Below are positions 1-9,873 of a stretch of 64,000 nt of DNA, one piece after another. The notes beneath the pieces were generated by a model. That model was not told the DNA's origin and made no database searches. It saw nothing but the letters and a program-made list of their open reading frames with translations. Made by a program: the position numbers and the translations under genes. Numbering within the stretch: the first letter of the stretch is position 1; every line of letters starts with the position of its first letter. Where the stretch lies: assembly GCA_026214975.1 (NCBI GenBank), contig CM047810.1, positions 36,753,318 to 36,817,317 of the forward strand, written 5' to 3'. The stretch is from Gentiana macrophylla (lineage: Eukaryota; Streptophyta; Magnoliopsida; Gentianales; Gentianaceae).

Positions 1-1554
1 TCAGCATCATGTTTATCATGATTTTTTTAGACCACTAAATGCCGGTTAAAGAGTTGGTGTTGGAATCCACGTTTTTTTCTTCTGAAATGAATTACGCCAC
101 TTTTTTGAAAAGAAAAAAAAAACATCATATTATATGGCATTTACAACTGTGAAATTAGATGGAATGATATAAATGTCTGATGGAATGTATTATTATCCTT
201 ATAACATTAAAAAAAGTCTATTGGATTAAACACTCATTTCGACGGTGAAAATGTCATTTTAAACATTAAAGCCTATTATTTTATTTTTTGATGGTGAAAT
301 GATTGTTGAAAGAAATTATAATAAAATAATGATAATAAGAATTGAGGGAATAAAATATTGAGTCAAACCCTAAACCCAAACCTGAAACCAATCAAGGTCG
401 CATCTCATGTTTTGTGTTTTACTCTCTTCCGTGTGATCATATATTTTATGATTCATTGTTGAGAAGAGTGCGGACTCACGAATTATTTCAACGAGGGCCA
501 AATCCAATACAAATAGTTCAAAAAAAATCAATATCAAGGTTTTGAGCCGATGACCTTATGGTCATTAATAACGCATCTCACAATTGAACTAAATGGACAA
601 TTACATTAAAAATTGTCTGAAGTAATATACACACAATTTTTAATATTACTAGAGGGTATATTAGCAAATTCACACACAAATTTGAGTGGGGTTCATGGAC
701 CCTCCCTTGGCCCACGTGGGTCTACCCTTGCAGCCAATCAGCCATAGTGTATTGAAAGTATACTTAAAAAAACCCAAATACATTGCTAATGAGGATATCG
801 TATATCGTTTGGATATTAGTTGAACGTTGAATCGGGTGATTGAGCCTTTGATTAATGATACAATGAGCCTTTTTTTAGACATTCAAGGGGCCTTTTTGAT
901 GGGATTGCAAAAAGAAACAAGACATGGGGGGCTGGAGCTTTTCTTTGGGGGACACTTGATGACGGTCAAATTAAACCCATAAAAGTCATCAACATTGTCC
1001 TTAAATCGAGATTAATAATATATATTTTATATTAAATCACATGTTTATATTTATTATTTAATGTTGTGTGATTTATAAAAGATAATTTGGTATTCATCCG
1101 TTTTTATTAGAGATAATTTGGTATTAATCCGTTTTTTATTATTTAAATATGATTTACTTTGGGATAAATATTTATTTTGCAGATTGAGATAATTTTGGAG
1201 GATAATTACAAGTGGATAAATTAAATTACAAGATAATTCCAAGTAAATCCGGATGCATTAAAGATAAAGATCGGATAATCACGAAAAGAGGAGTAAGGCA
1301 TAACAAGAGCCAGCGAGCCAATCCGGCGGCTCTCCAACTAAATGCGGCGGCCCTATCCCTTGCTTGGGGCGAGTTCAACACAAATCAAATATCGGCCGGG
1401 AGTTATCTCTAATTGTTTTGATATTTTGAAGTATATCTTTTAATTAGCTTAAACCCCTATAAATAGAGATGTAGACTACACACCAAATACACTCTAGAAA
1501 CACAATATTACAATACTTTTAGTTTATCAATATAGTTCTTCTTATTTTATATTA
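1..1554. other. AT-rich intergenic DNA, no gene seen
   Basis: No convincing coding region is visible; short open frames here have no recognisable domain. A local duplication of about 30 bp (the phrase agataatttggtattaatcc in two variants) lies at about 1078-1140. A GC-richer block at 1310-1400 is followed by a good TATA-like motif, ctataaatag, at 1457-1466, a layout seen in retrotransposon promoters, so part of this stretch may be the U3 of the element that follows. Confidence 0.5.
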
Positions 1555-2558
1555 TGTTTCTTCATCACGGAGGCGATGGATTCATCGATTAGAGATTGCA
1601 TTGAAGGATTGGAGGACCCTCCGTCTACGAGGGTAATGTCTATCCAAATATGTCGTTTTTATACGTAGATTTATTTTATTTCGTTATGGAGTAGTCATTT
1701 GTGTATTGATTTAGTGATGTAGTTAATTAACAAACCCATATTCATGTAGATCTAAGCCGTCTGAAGGCGTTTCTTTACGAGAAGATTCTAGAGTCACCGT
1801 CTAGATCTACCATGGTCTATATGGTTAGATCTAGCCATGAAGATTCTAGTAATTTTACGTGAAACGACTTCGGCTACGTCGTGCTTTCTGTTTTTCATAT
1901 ACACATGTAATAGATCTGGCCAATTTGTTACGTCGTTCTCGTAAATTAATATGATATATTGTGAAAATTATCATGTTACTAGGACATTAGTTAGCTGATC
2001 GTTTAGGAGGTGTGCCAACCCGTCCATGGTGGTTGCTGAGGCGAGGTGGTGATTTTAGATCGGCATCCCTAGTTTGGTATAGCATGCTTGTTATATGATG
2101 TTCTATCTGTCCAAGGAAGGATTAAGTAATTAAGCATAAGGATCTTCTATCCGTTCACGAATTAGATTCGAGTTTAGGGGATGGCTCCCGTGGCGAATAT
2201 AATCAACCTTAATGTCTTTTACTGTCTCGGCTTAGATATACATATATGGGGAGTAATTACTACTAGCGTAATCAATACCGTTTGTTAGAGTCTTATAAAA
2301 CCATAAAAATAAGTGTTTTAGTATTTGTGTTGTATTGCTAGTCTTTGTGTTTTCTATCGTGTCAACCTTTATTTTTACATTATTGTTGGTCGTAGACCGC
2401 CTTTTTAATCTATTTTTAGTTTAATAACGTTGTGCTTGTTTAAGCCGAGTCTCGTGGGATCGACCTCGACTTTATCTAGCTATACTACGATTGAACCTAG
2501 TTCTCTTGCTAGTTGGTTATTTAGGTATCGAGTTATTTTTATAACTTGACCGTCATCA
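1555..2558 (+). repeat. 5' LTR of the Athila-like element
   Basis: It begins tgtttcttcatcacgg and ends gaccgtcatca, giving the usual TG...CA ends, and is repeated at 6819-8038 with few differences. The TATA-like motif at 1457 lies just outside the shared region. The true U3 may therefore extend further left and have been lost or replaced in the right copy. Confidence 0.8.
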
Positions 2559-2564
2559 AGTTTT

Positions 2565-2582
2565 TGGCGCCGTTGCCGGGGA
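2565..2582 (+). other. Primer binding site, tRNA-Asp type
   Basis: tggcgccgttgccgggga lies 6 bp inside the 5' LTR end. It is complementary to the 3' end of plant tRNA-Asp, the primer used by Athila/Calypso elements. The same motif occurs in the second gypsy element at 46534. Confidence 0.9.
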
Positions 2583-3056
2583 CTCGTGTCATTAAATTGA
2601 GTATAGCTTATTTTATTAAAAGTAGATTCGTAAATATTGTGAATAAGTCTGTTTAATTAGTTTTTATAACATAGGAATAACGTGTAAGAGTCGTAGAACA
2701 AATCAAAGGCGCTTTACGCTCCGTTCGCTCTATACGAGTGTTTGCTTCGTGTTTCTATAATTTTCGTATTTTTAGAGTCTGTTTTAGTTTAGTTTTTATT
2801 TATTGAGTCTAGTTAAAGGATTAGCCTTTAAAGTTTCTAATTGTTTTTGTTATTTTTATTTTTTTCTATTTTAGAGTCTCGCCAAAGGCAGTAGCCTTGG
2901 CGTATTTTAATTATTTATTGTTTTTTTTTGTCGTGCAAATAAGAATAAAAATAAAAATAATAAGAACGAGCTGCCCGGATTTCTGAGGATCCAATCGAAG
3001 AGCAAGGCGAGGAAAAATCTGAAGGAACACAACATTCCGATCAATCTAACTCAGAC

Positions 3057-4058
3057 ATGGAAGGATTACTGAATGAAGCCAACCAGGTAAATGGAAATAA
3101 TTTTAATAATGCAAATTTTTTTAACCAAGCTGTGGCTGCATGGGAAAGGCGTACTTTGCAAAGCTATGCAACGCCTACCATTGAACAATTCATTCCTGCT
3201 ATCGTAGTGCCTGAAAATGCTGCTGCAGTTTATCACCCGAAACCTAATGTCATTCAAATGGTGGCAAACTATTCCACTTTTCATGGTATCCCGAATGAAG
3301 ATCCTGGCATTCACGTGATGAATTTCTTAGAGATCGTTAGTACCGTAAAGCTAGAACTGATTCCTAAGGATAACATTAAGCTAAAAAATTTCCCTTTCAC
3401 TTTGAAAGATAAAGCTACGCAATGGCTTTTCTCTTTAGAGGGTAGATCAATCACGACCTGGGAGGAACTGCTGCAGAAGTTCATGAATAAGTACTTTCCT
3501 TTAGGAAAGACCTTTAAGTTACGCCAAGATATCTTGGGGTTCAAGCAGCAACCTGGGGAGAGTTTTGATCAAACTTGGGAACGTTTTAAGGAGTCCATGA
3601 GGAAGTGCCCTCATCGTGATATCCCTCTATGGATTTTAATGCAAACCTTTTACCATGGATTGAGAGATATGGAGAAGATAAGAGTAGATGCCTCCAGTAA
3701 TGGAGCGTTTGTTCTTTTATCTCCTGAGGAGGCACGAGGAAAGATGGAGCAAATATCAATGAATAGCCAATGGGGAGGTGGTGAAATAGCAACTGTGCAG
3801 ATGGCCGATAATTTATTTGAGGAGGATGTATCGCATAAGATCCTACATACTCTATTGATCATAAATGATAAGGTGGATGGTATGCATGAGAGGATTCAAC
3901 GAGTGGAGACCCGGATAGGGACGGAAACGATTAATCAACTAAAGAATGCGGGTACTAAAAAGCCAATTACATTGGGAGACATGGTAATCACTATGACGGT
4001 TACAAACCAAATCATGAACAACTTGAATTCCGATGGAGTGATCCGAATGAAAGGGTAA
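3057..4058 (+). CDS. gag: Gag polyprotein of the Athila-like element, N-terminal part
   Basis: This 333-residue open frame carries a plant Retrotrans_gag domain at about residues 85-245. Visible landmarks are FTLKDKATQWLFSL, TTWEELLQKFMNKYFP, QTWERFKESMRKCPH and LMQTFYHGL. Gag forms the virus-like particle that packages element RNA in the cytoplasm. In this family gag continues into pol as one long frame. Here a stop at 4056-4058 is followed by recognisable gag-tail coding in other frames up to about 4400, so the gene is C-terminally truncated. The first ATG is used as the start because the acidic leader before it contains no other in-frame ATG. Confidence 0.85.
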   Translation: MEGLLNEANQVNGNNFNNANFFNQAVAAWERRTLQSYATPTIEQFIPAIVVPENAAAVYHPKPNVIQMVANYSTFHGIPNEDPGIHVMNFLEIVSTVKLELIPKDNIKLKNFPFTLKDKATQWLFSLEGRSITTWEELLQKFMNKYFPLGKTFKLRQDILGFKQQPGESFDQTWERFKESMRKCPHRDIPLWILMQTFYHGLRDMEKIRVDASSNGAFVLLSPEEARGKMEQISMNSQWGGGEIATVQMADNLFEEDVSHKILHTLLIINDKVDGMHERIQRVETRIGTETINQLKNAGTKKPITLGDMVITMTVTNQIMNNLNSDGVIRMKG

Positions 4059-4764
4059 AACCACACAACACTTATGTACCTCGCTAAGCTCAAACTTACG
4101 GTTGGGAAGTTGCACTTGAAAAGATGAAGAACACAATGTCGACACTTTGTGAATCAATTAGCAAATTCCATTCTTGACTTGGCTACAAACTTTCACCAAT
4201 ACCGTCAAAATAATGATGCCAAAGTCACAAACCAAGAAGCCTTAATCCATAATCTCTCTCATCAAATAGGACAATTAGTTTGAACAATCATCAACTAGAC
4301 CTCCTAGGGGATTTCCGAGCAACACTGATAGGAACCCTAGGGATGTGAATGTGATAATGATTAGAAGTGAAAAGGAGCTTACTCCACCAATCCCAAATAA
4401 CGAGGAAAATATAGAAGATGTTAGGAATGATGAGAAAGAGCCTGAGGAGGCATTCACACCATGCTTAGAAAAGCCCCCCGACGAGCAATTATCCTCCATC
4501 TCTACCATTTTAGGGAATAGTGATTGCGCCGAAATACCTTCGCGAAGTGAGGTTGTTAAGGCTGAGAAGCAACAACCATGGTTTAAAGATTATGTGAATT
4601 ATTTATCCGAGATATATTTGCCACCAGACTTGAACCAGCAGCAAAAGAAGAAGTTCTTTGCGGACCTTAAACACTATTATTGGGATGAACCCTATCTTTT
4701 TAAGCATTGCTCGACAACATCTTTAGAAGATGTGTTCACGAGTGTGAATTCTCGATATACTTAA
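4059..4764 (+). pseudogene. Gag tail fused to the pol segment before integrase
   Basis: Translation in shifting frames shows gag-tail sequence ([17 protein letters not shown] near 4230), then an open frame from 4345 that starts as gag tail ([12 protein letters not shown]). Near 4560 it becomes [12 protein letters not shown]...[22 protein letters not shown]. In Athila-type pol the latter block lies between RNase H and the integrase zinc finger. Joining the two inside one frame means about 2 kb encoding protease, RT and RNase H was deleted, with the junction between about 4400 and 4565. The frame ends at 4764, before the zinc-binding domain. Confidence 0.75.
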
Positions 4765-4818
4765 ACATTGCCATACTTATGAAGCGGGAGGACACTATAG
4801 AGGGGACAAGGCTGGCCG

Positions 4819-5867
4819 CTTAAGTTCTCCAATGTGGTTTTATTGCCAAATCTTTACAAAACTGCACACGAATATGCTAAATCCTGTCATTCATGCCAAA
4901 TGACGGGCAATATCTCGAGGAGACATGAAATGCCATTGAGGAGTATCCTAGAACCAGAACTCTTTGATGTATGGGGAATTGATTTTGTGGTACCTTTCAC
5001 TTCGTGCATTTCAAACCGCTATATTTTGGTGGCGGTCGACTATGTGTCTAAATGGGTTGAGGCTATTGCTTCACCTACAAATGATGCAAAGGTTGTATCT
5101 TGCGGTTTTTAAAGAAAAATATCTTCACGCGGTTTGGAATCCCTCGTGCCATCATTAGTGATAATGGGAGCCATTTTTGTAATAAGCCGTTTGAGAAGTT
5201 AATGGCCAAGTACGGGGTGAGACATAAGTTAGCTACCGCTTATCATCCCTAAACAAGTGGTCAAGTTGAGGTCACTAATCGAGAAATTAAGCGCATCCTG
5301 GAAAAAATTGTGAACCCAACAAGGAAAGATTGGTCGTTGAAGTTAGATGACGCTTTATGGGCTTATCGGACTGCGTATAAGACTTCCATAGGTATGTCCC
5401 GTGCAGTTGTTTTTGGGAAAGCGTGTCATCTACCGTTGAACTTGAGCATCGTGCCTTATGGGCTACTGCGTATGTTGAATTTAGATGAAAGTTTAGCCGG
5501 AGAAAAGAGATTGTTGGAATTGACTCGCCTAGAAGAGTTTCGCATTGAAGCTTACGAGAATGCTCGTATCTATAAAGAGTGCACTAAGAGATTTCATGAT
5601 AAAAAGATCCTTGACCGCACCTTTAAGGTGGGTGATATGGTTCTTGTTTACAATTCGCGCTTGAAACTCTTCCCGGGCAAGTTAAAATCAAGATGGTTTG
5701 GTCCTTATAACGTGAGTAAAGTATTTCCTTCCGGAGCTGTGGAGGTAAGTCACTTGGATGATCGAAAGACTTTTGTGGTGAATGGCCACCGAGTAAAGCA
5801 TTACCTCGGGAATCAATTTGATAGGGAGGAAGAAGTACTTACTCTAGGAAATCCTAGTTACAACTAG
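4819..5867 (+). pseudogene. Integrase remnant of the Athila-like element
   Basis: The first piece, 4834-5112, holds the zinc-binding pair in [11 protein letters not shown] and the first catalytic Asp (WGIDFVVPF). A frameshift near 5100 moves the reading to RFGIPRAIISDNGSHF with the second catalytic Asp. A CAA-to-TAA change at about 5250 interrupts the block just before GQVE, which carries the catalytic Glu. The C-terminal region ([17 protein letters not shown], later [13 protein letters not shown]) is open at 5310-5867. All landmarks of an Athila-type integrase are present in order, but one frameshift and one stop make it non-functional. Confidence 0.85.
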
Positions 5868-6818
5868 ACCATCATGTGAGTACAAATCGAGCTAACGACT
5901 ATAACCATAGAACTATTTCTTAAAACTTTATTTTAGATTTGTTTTTGTTTTTGCTTTGAATAAAGTAGCATGAGATCATATAAGGTTTTTCATCTCGCCA
6001 TGTTCGATTCTATGTTCGGAATAAACGAGGTTTTTTCCTTGATAGCCGCCATGTGAGTTTTGTAGTTTTAACTCTTTGGTTCTCCGTGTCGTTGGTTGTA
6101 TGAAATAAAGTGGCTTAATTTGTTTTTGGATATTCTATATCTAATTATCGCCACATTATTTTATAACTTCCATTGACATGTTATTAACGGTTTCGTGGAG
6201 TTTCTGTTTGGTTTTCTTAAACAGTTTTCGTTTGCTTCTCCACGACGTGCTTGGACTACTACTATATTCTCGCATTTACTTGAGAGCCGCTTTCCAGAGC
6301 TAAGTCTTTTTCTTAAATTCTCCTTTTTCTTTGTCATTGGGGACAATGCCAATTTTAAGTGGGGGGTAGGAGACTTAGCTATTATGTGTTATAATTGACA
6401 ATTGAATGAAACAGTAAAATGAAATTTTTTTGAATAAATGCCAAATTAATTATCTCGTACCCTTAGAATTGTGAGTTCTTATACATAGAATTAGTAGGAA
6501 ATGAACCAAGTTGCATGAGTACGTGATCATTTTATACTTATGTGCATGTAAACTTAAGGATATTCATGCCGATTGTTGCAAGTAGTTGTTTATTATTCGA
6601 TTACTCAATTTGAATCGACGTTACAGAACGAATTATAATAACTGATATAATTGTGTATACATTGCGTATATGATTGGTTATGCAGACTTAGAGTCGATAT
6701 TTATCTGCTGATGTATTCTTATCTTCTAGCCATCTAAGCGGAGTAATAAGCTTGAGATTTATCTGTGTTTTGACAAAATGTTAAACACTGGGCTTGTAGT
6801 AACATTACCAAAGTAAAA
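5868..6818 (+). other. 3' untranslated part of the Athila-like element with polypurine tract
   Basis: No env-like or other coding frame is convincing here. At 6336-6370 the phrase ggggacaatgcc is followed by ttttaagtggggggtagg, matching the purine tract that follows pol in Athila-type elements. The polypurine tract normally lies next to the 3' LTR, but here about 450 bp separate it from the first sequence shared with the 5' LTR. That gap may hold a divergent U3 or later DNA. Confidence 0.6.
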
Positions 6819-8038
6819 TGTTTCTTCATCACGGAGACGATGGATTCATCGATTAGAGATTGCATTGAAGGATTGGAGGACCCTCCGTCTACGAGGGTAA
6901 TGTCTATCCAAATATGTCGTTTTTATTCGTAGATCTATTTTATTTCGTTATGGAGTAGTCGTTTGTGTAATCATGATATTGAAGGATGAGACCCTGTCTC
7001 ATATAGGAAGGAGTTGGTAGCAGACAAGTCATTCAGCAATGGAACCAACGTACACGCACACGCCAGCCACTACGGCTGTTGGACCGTATAGGTGTGAGCA
7101 CTCACCCGTCCGCCACTGGAAACACCACTTCCCGTCCGACTTGCATGTGTTAAGCATGCCGCCAGCGTTCATCCTGAGCCAGGATCGAACTCATTTCGTG
7201 ATGTAGTTAATTAACAAACCCATATTCATGTAGATCTAAGCCGTACGAAGGCGTTTTACGAGAAGATTCTAGAGTCACCGGTCTAGATCTACCATGGTCT
7301 ATATGGTTAGATCTAGCCATGAAGATTCTAGTAATTTTCTGTGAACGACTTCGGCTAAGTCGTGCTTTCTGTTTTTCATATACACATGTAATAGATCTGG
7401 CCAATTTGTTACGTCATTCTCGTAAATTAATATGATATATTGTGAAAATTATCATGTTACTAGGACATTAGTTAGCTGATCGTTTAGGAGGTGTGCCAAC
7501 CCGTCCATGGTGGTTGCCTAGACGAGGTGACGATTTTAGATCGGCATCCCTAGTTTGGTATAGCATGCTTGTTATATGATGTTCTATCCTGTCCAAGGAA
7601 GGATTCGTAATTAAGCATAAGGATCTTCTATCCGTTCACGAATTAGATCCAGTTTTAGGGGATGGCTCCGTAGCGAATATAATCAACCTTAATGTCTTTT
7701 ACTGTCTCGGCTTAGATATACATATATGGGGAGTAATTACTACTAGCGTAATCAATACCGTTTGTTAGAGTCTTATAAAACCATAAAAATAAGTGTTTTA
7801 GTATTTGTGTCGTATTGCTAGTCTTTGTGTTTTCTATCATGTCAACCTTTATTTTTACGTTATTGTTGGTCGTAGACCGCCCTTTAATCTATTTTTAGTT
7901 TAACAACGTTGTGCTTGTTTAAGCCGAGTCTCTGTGGGATCGACCTCGACTCTATCTAGCTATACTACGATTGAACCTAGTTCTCTTGCTAGTTGGTTAT
8001 TTAGGTATCGAGTTATTTTTATAAATTGACCGTCATCA
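6819..8038 (+). repeat. 3' LTR of the Athila-like element, carrying an insertion
   Basis: Nearly identical to 1555-2558 with scattered single-base changes and the same gtcatca end. It is longer because about 227 bp at 6970-7196 are absent from the 5' LTR. Confidence 0.85.
6970..7196 (-). other. Insertion containing plastid 16S rRNA sequence (NUPT)
   Basis: The minus strand of 7100-7192 reads gagttcgatcctggctcagg and continues through ggcatgcttaacacatgcaa to gcggacgggtgagt. This is the 5' end of plastid 16S rRNA; plant mitochondrial 18S differs here. About 93 bp match. The other 130 bp (6970-7099) are not in the 5' LTR and I do not recognise them, so the insertion looks composite. It replaces roughly ten bases of LTR without a clear target duplication, as in filler DNA from end joining. 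It is a fragment, not a working rRNA gene. Confidence 0.85.
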
Positions 8039-8855
8039 ACACTCTAATGCTCAAGTCAATATAGAGATAGAGAAATTTCTACGTTGGGTTTAAAATGTAA
8101 GGGCATGCATATATTTTGCGTATAATAGGCATACCTGATGAGGTGGATAATCCTTTTATATAGTGTCATATCATGGGATGGTGAATTATTGCACCTTGAA
8201 GTAGTGGTCAAAGGCGTTACCGCACATTAAACTGGTGGAGAGAAGATCTCAGAGCCAATACTAGAGCGGTTATAATTGTGGTGTAATGTCCGCGTAATGT
8301 CCGGAGGGTTCATTGATTGGGTGTAACTGTTGCCCTAGACCGAAGACGACCTGCACCATGTCGGCCATAAAGGACTATAAACGACTTGTATCATGCCAGG
8401 AAAATAATATATAAGAGGCGACATGCGCCATGTTGGATAGAGGACGACATGCATCAATTCAGTACGTTGAATGATATAATAGCGACATGCATCATGTTGA
8501 AGACGACTCTTGCTGATAAAGGCCGGATATCGAGCTGAGCTCATATCCGCTTATGACTTGAGGTAGCCTTCATTATTATACACAAGACCCGATAAATGTC
8601 ACGTGTGAGTTGACTGATATCACCCATGTCAAATTCCTCTCTGACCTAAGCTAGGATATGTATCGTAGGTTAGGTCTGCATAGAAAAAGACATGGCGCAA
8701 TCCGAGATGCTGAAGTCAAATTGTTCCTGACGTGGATGACGTATGCCAGCCAATATCATTTTGAAATTCAAAATGCATATTATGATGAGTCTGAATTGAT
8801 CATGATGTAAACTTATTATATGTAAAGTACCACATCTGCAAAGTAATAGTCTGCT
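8039..8855. other. Intergenic DNA, no gene seen
   Basis: No coding frame with a recognisable domain. Between 8335 and 8510 the phrase cgacatgcatcatg recurs about four times in variant form. Confidence 0.4.
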
Positions 8856-9330
8856 CATCCTCATATAAGTGTGAGACATAAATGTCTCAATTCGGGTTAG
8901 CCCTTTAAGACTAGACAAGGACGACGGTCTAAGCAGTTGACCGAATCATTTATGACTCATTTGACGCCGCGTCCAAGCTTAAGTTCGAGGTGTTCTGAGA
9001 ATAGTATTAGAGTCGACTAACATACGAACTTAAATGTTACACCGTGAGAGACAGTGATAGTCACCTCTAGAAATCATCTGGTAGAGACGAGACTGAGCCA
9101 AGTCCTGACGATGACGTCATTCCCTTTTAGACGTCATTCCCTTATAAAAGGGGAGAATGTAAAGTCACACATCTTTAGTAATTGAATGCTCACCCTATAT
9201 AAGTGTGAGACATAAAAATATTATCAACTCGGGTTAGCTATTTTAGTCCAAACGAGAACGACAGTTTAAGCAGTTGACCGGAGTATTTATAACTTATTTA
9301 GTGCTAACACGTTTGGAGTATGATGATATT
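8856..9330 (+). repeat. Promoter-like dispersed repeat, two copies about 330 bp apart
   Basis: The block tataagtgtgagacataa, then a cgggttagcc segment, then taagcagttgaccg, then a (tt)atgactcattt-like segment occurs near 8866-8965 and again near 9197-9300. Related copies lie on the opposite strand at 58310-58770. The second copy is preceded by ttataaaaggggagaatg. The structure suggests a dispersed repeat or LTR-derived promoter family. Confidence 0.55.
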
Positions 9331-9754
9331 ACATTATAATCACCGATACAAATGATCATTATATCACTCATTGTGATACCGGTTATGCCCTTATAATTAC
9401 TCGGACTAGAATAGCTCTATCGAGTCAAATTGCATTAAGAAAATCAATGAAAGTTCCACATGCAATTATTTATTGAGTGATGGTAACCCGTCAACTATCT
9501 ACCACGAGATCACCTTTCAGGGAACGATGGATATAAATAAAGATCAAATGACACACACACCCCCCACTGTGTGAGCACTAGTTAGTAGTTTTCTTTTCTG
9601 ATACCCCCGGTCATCGAGGAGGACATTGTCGGTCTTCGAGTCAGCCCCGAGTTTCATCCGAGTCGTTAGTTCATCTTTTTGACCATTTCTTCATTGTTCT
9701 TCCAAAGATCTCTCAATTCAATATCTTCCCTCCTTTTTTCATACCTCCGTTCTT

Positions 9755-9865
9755 ATGGACCGTCCGGAGGAGCTCCATAATCTGCTGCTCCGGACCTCCC
9801 GATCTTCTACTGTTGTTGTTGTCGTCGTCGTCGGAGCGTTGCTCCTCCGACAGCCGGCTCATTAG
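9755..9865 (+). CDS. Upstream ORF in the IQM leader, 36 residues
   Basis: An ATG opens a 36-codon frame that stops 8 bp before the main IQM start. It contains seven Val codons from a GTT/GTC triplet repeat and ends GALLLRQPAH. Copy B has a uORF of exactly the same length with ten Val codons and the same last ten residues. The compensating changes upstream suggest either constraint or recent divergence. A regulatory role on IQM translation is inference; the triplet repeat may simply be tolerated. Confidence 0.45.
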   Translation: MDRPEELHNLLLRTSRSSTVVVVVVVGALLLRQPAH

Positions 9866-9873
9866 AATCACTA

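Larger units (their letters stand above)
1555..8038 (+). mobile_element. Ty3/gypsy Athila/Calypso-type LTR retrotransposon, internally deleted
   Basis: Two copies of a roughly 1-kb sequence, ending in gtcatca, bracket a primer site complementary to tRNA-Asp, a gag gene and a broken integrase. The order is LTR, PBS, gag, integrase, polypurine tract, LTR. The stretch that should encode protease, reverse transcriptase and RNase H is absent, so the element is non-autonomous. The tRNA-Asp primer site and the purine block after pol are typical of the Athila/Calypso lineage (family knowledge). The LTRs are very similar apart from one insertion, suggesting a fairly young insertion. No 5-bp target duplication was found (tatta on the left, acact on the right), so the left LTR boundary is uncertain. 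Confidence 0.85.

Noticed and set aside
670..882. 70-codon minus-strand frame
   Set aside because: No domain or neighbours support it; length is expected by chance in this DNA.
1488..1495. acactcta before the left LTR and after the right LTR as target duplication
   Set aside because: The left copy lies about 60 bp from the LTR start, so it does not flank the element.
6195..6398. 67-codon frame after pol as an env-like gene
   Set aside because: No signal peptide, transmembrane pattern or family similarity beyond chance; it overlaps the conserved purine tract region.
7100..7192. Possible rRNA gene
   Set aside because: Only about 93 bp of plastid 16S rRNA inside an LTR insertion; a nuclear fragment, not a gene and not bacterial contamination.
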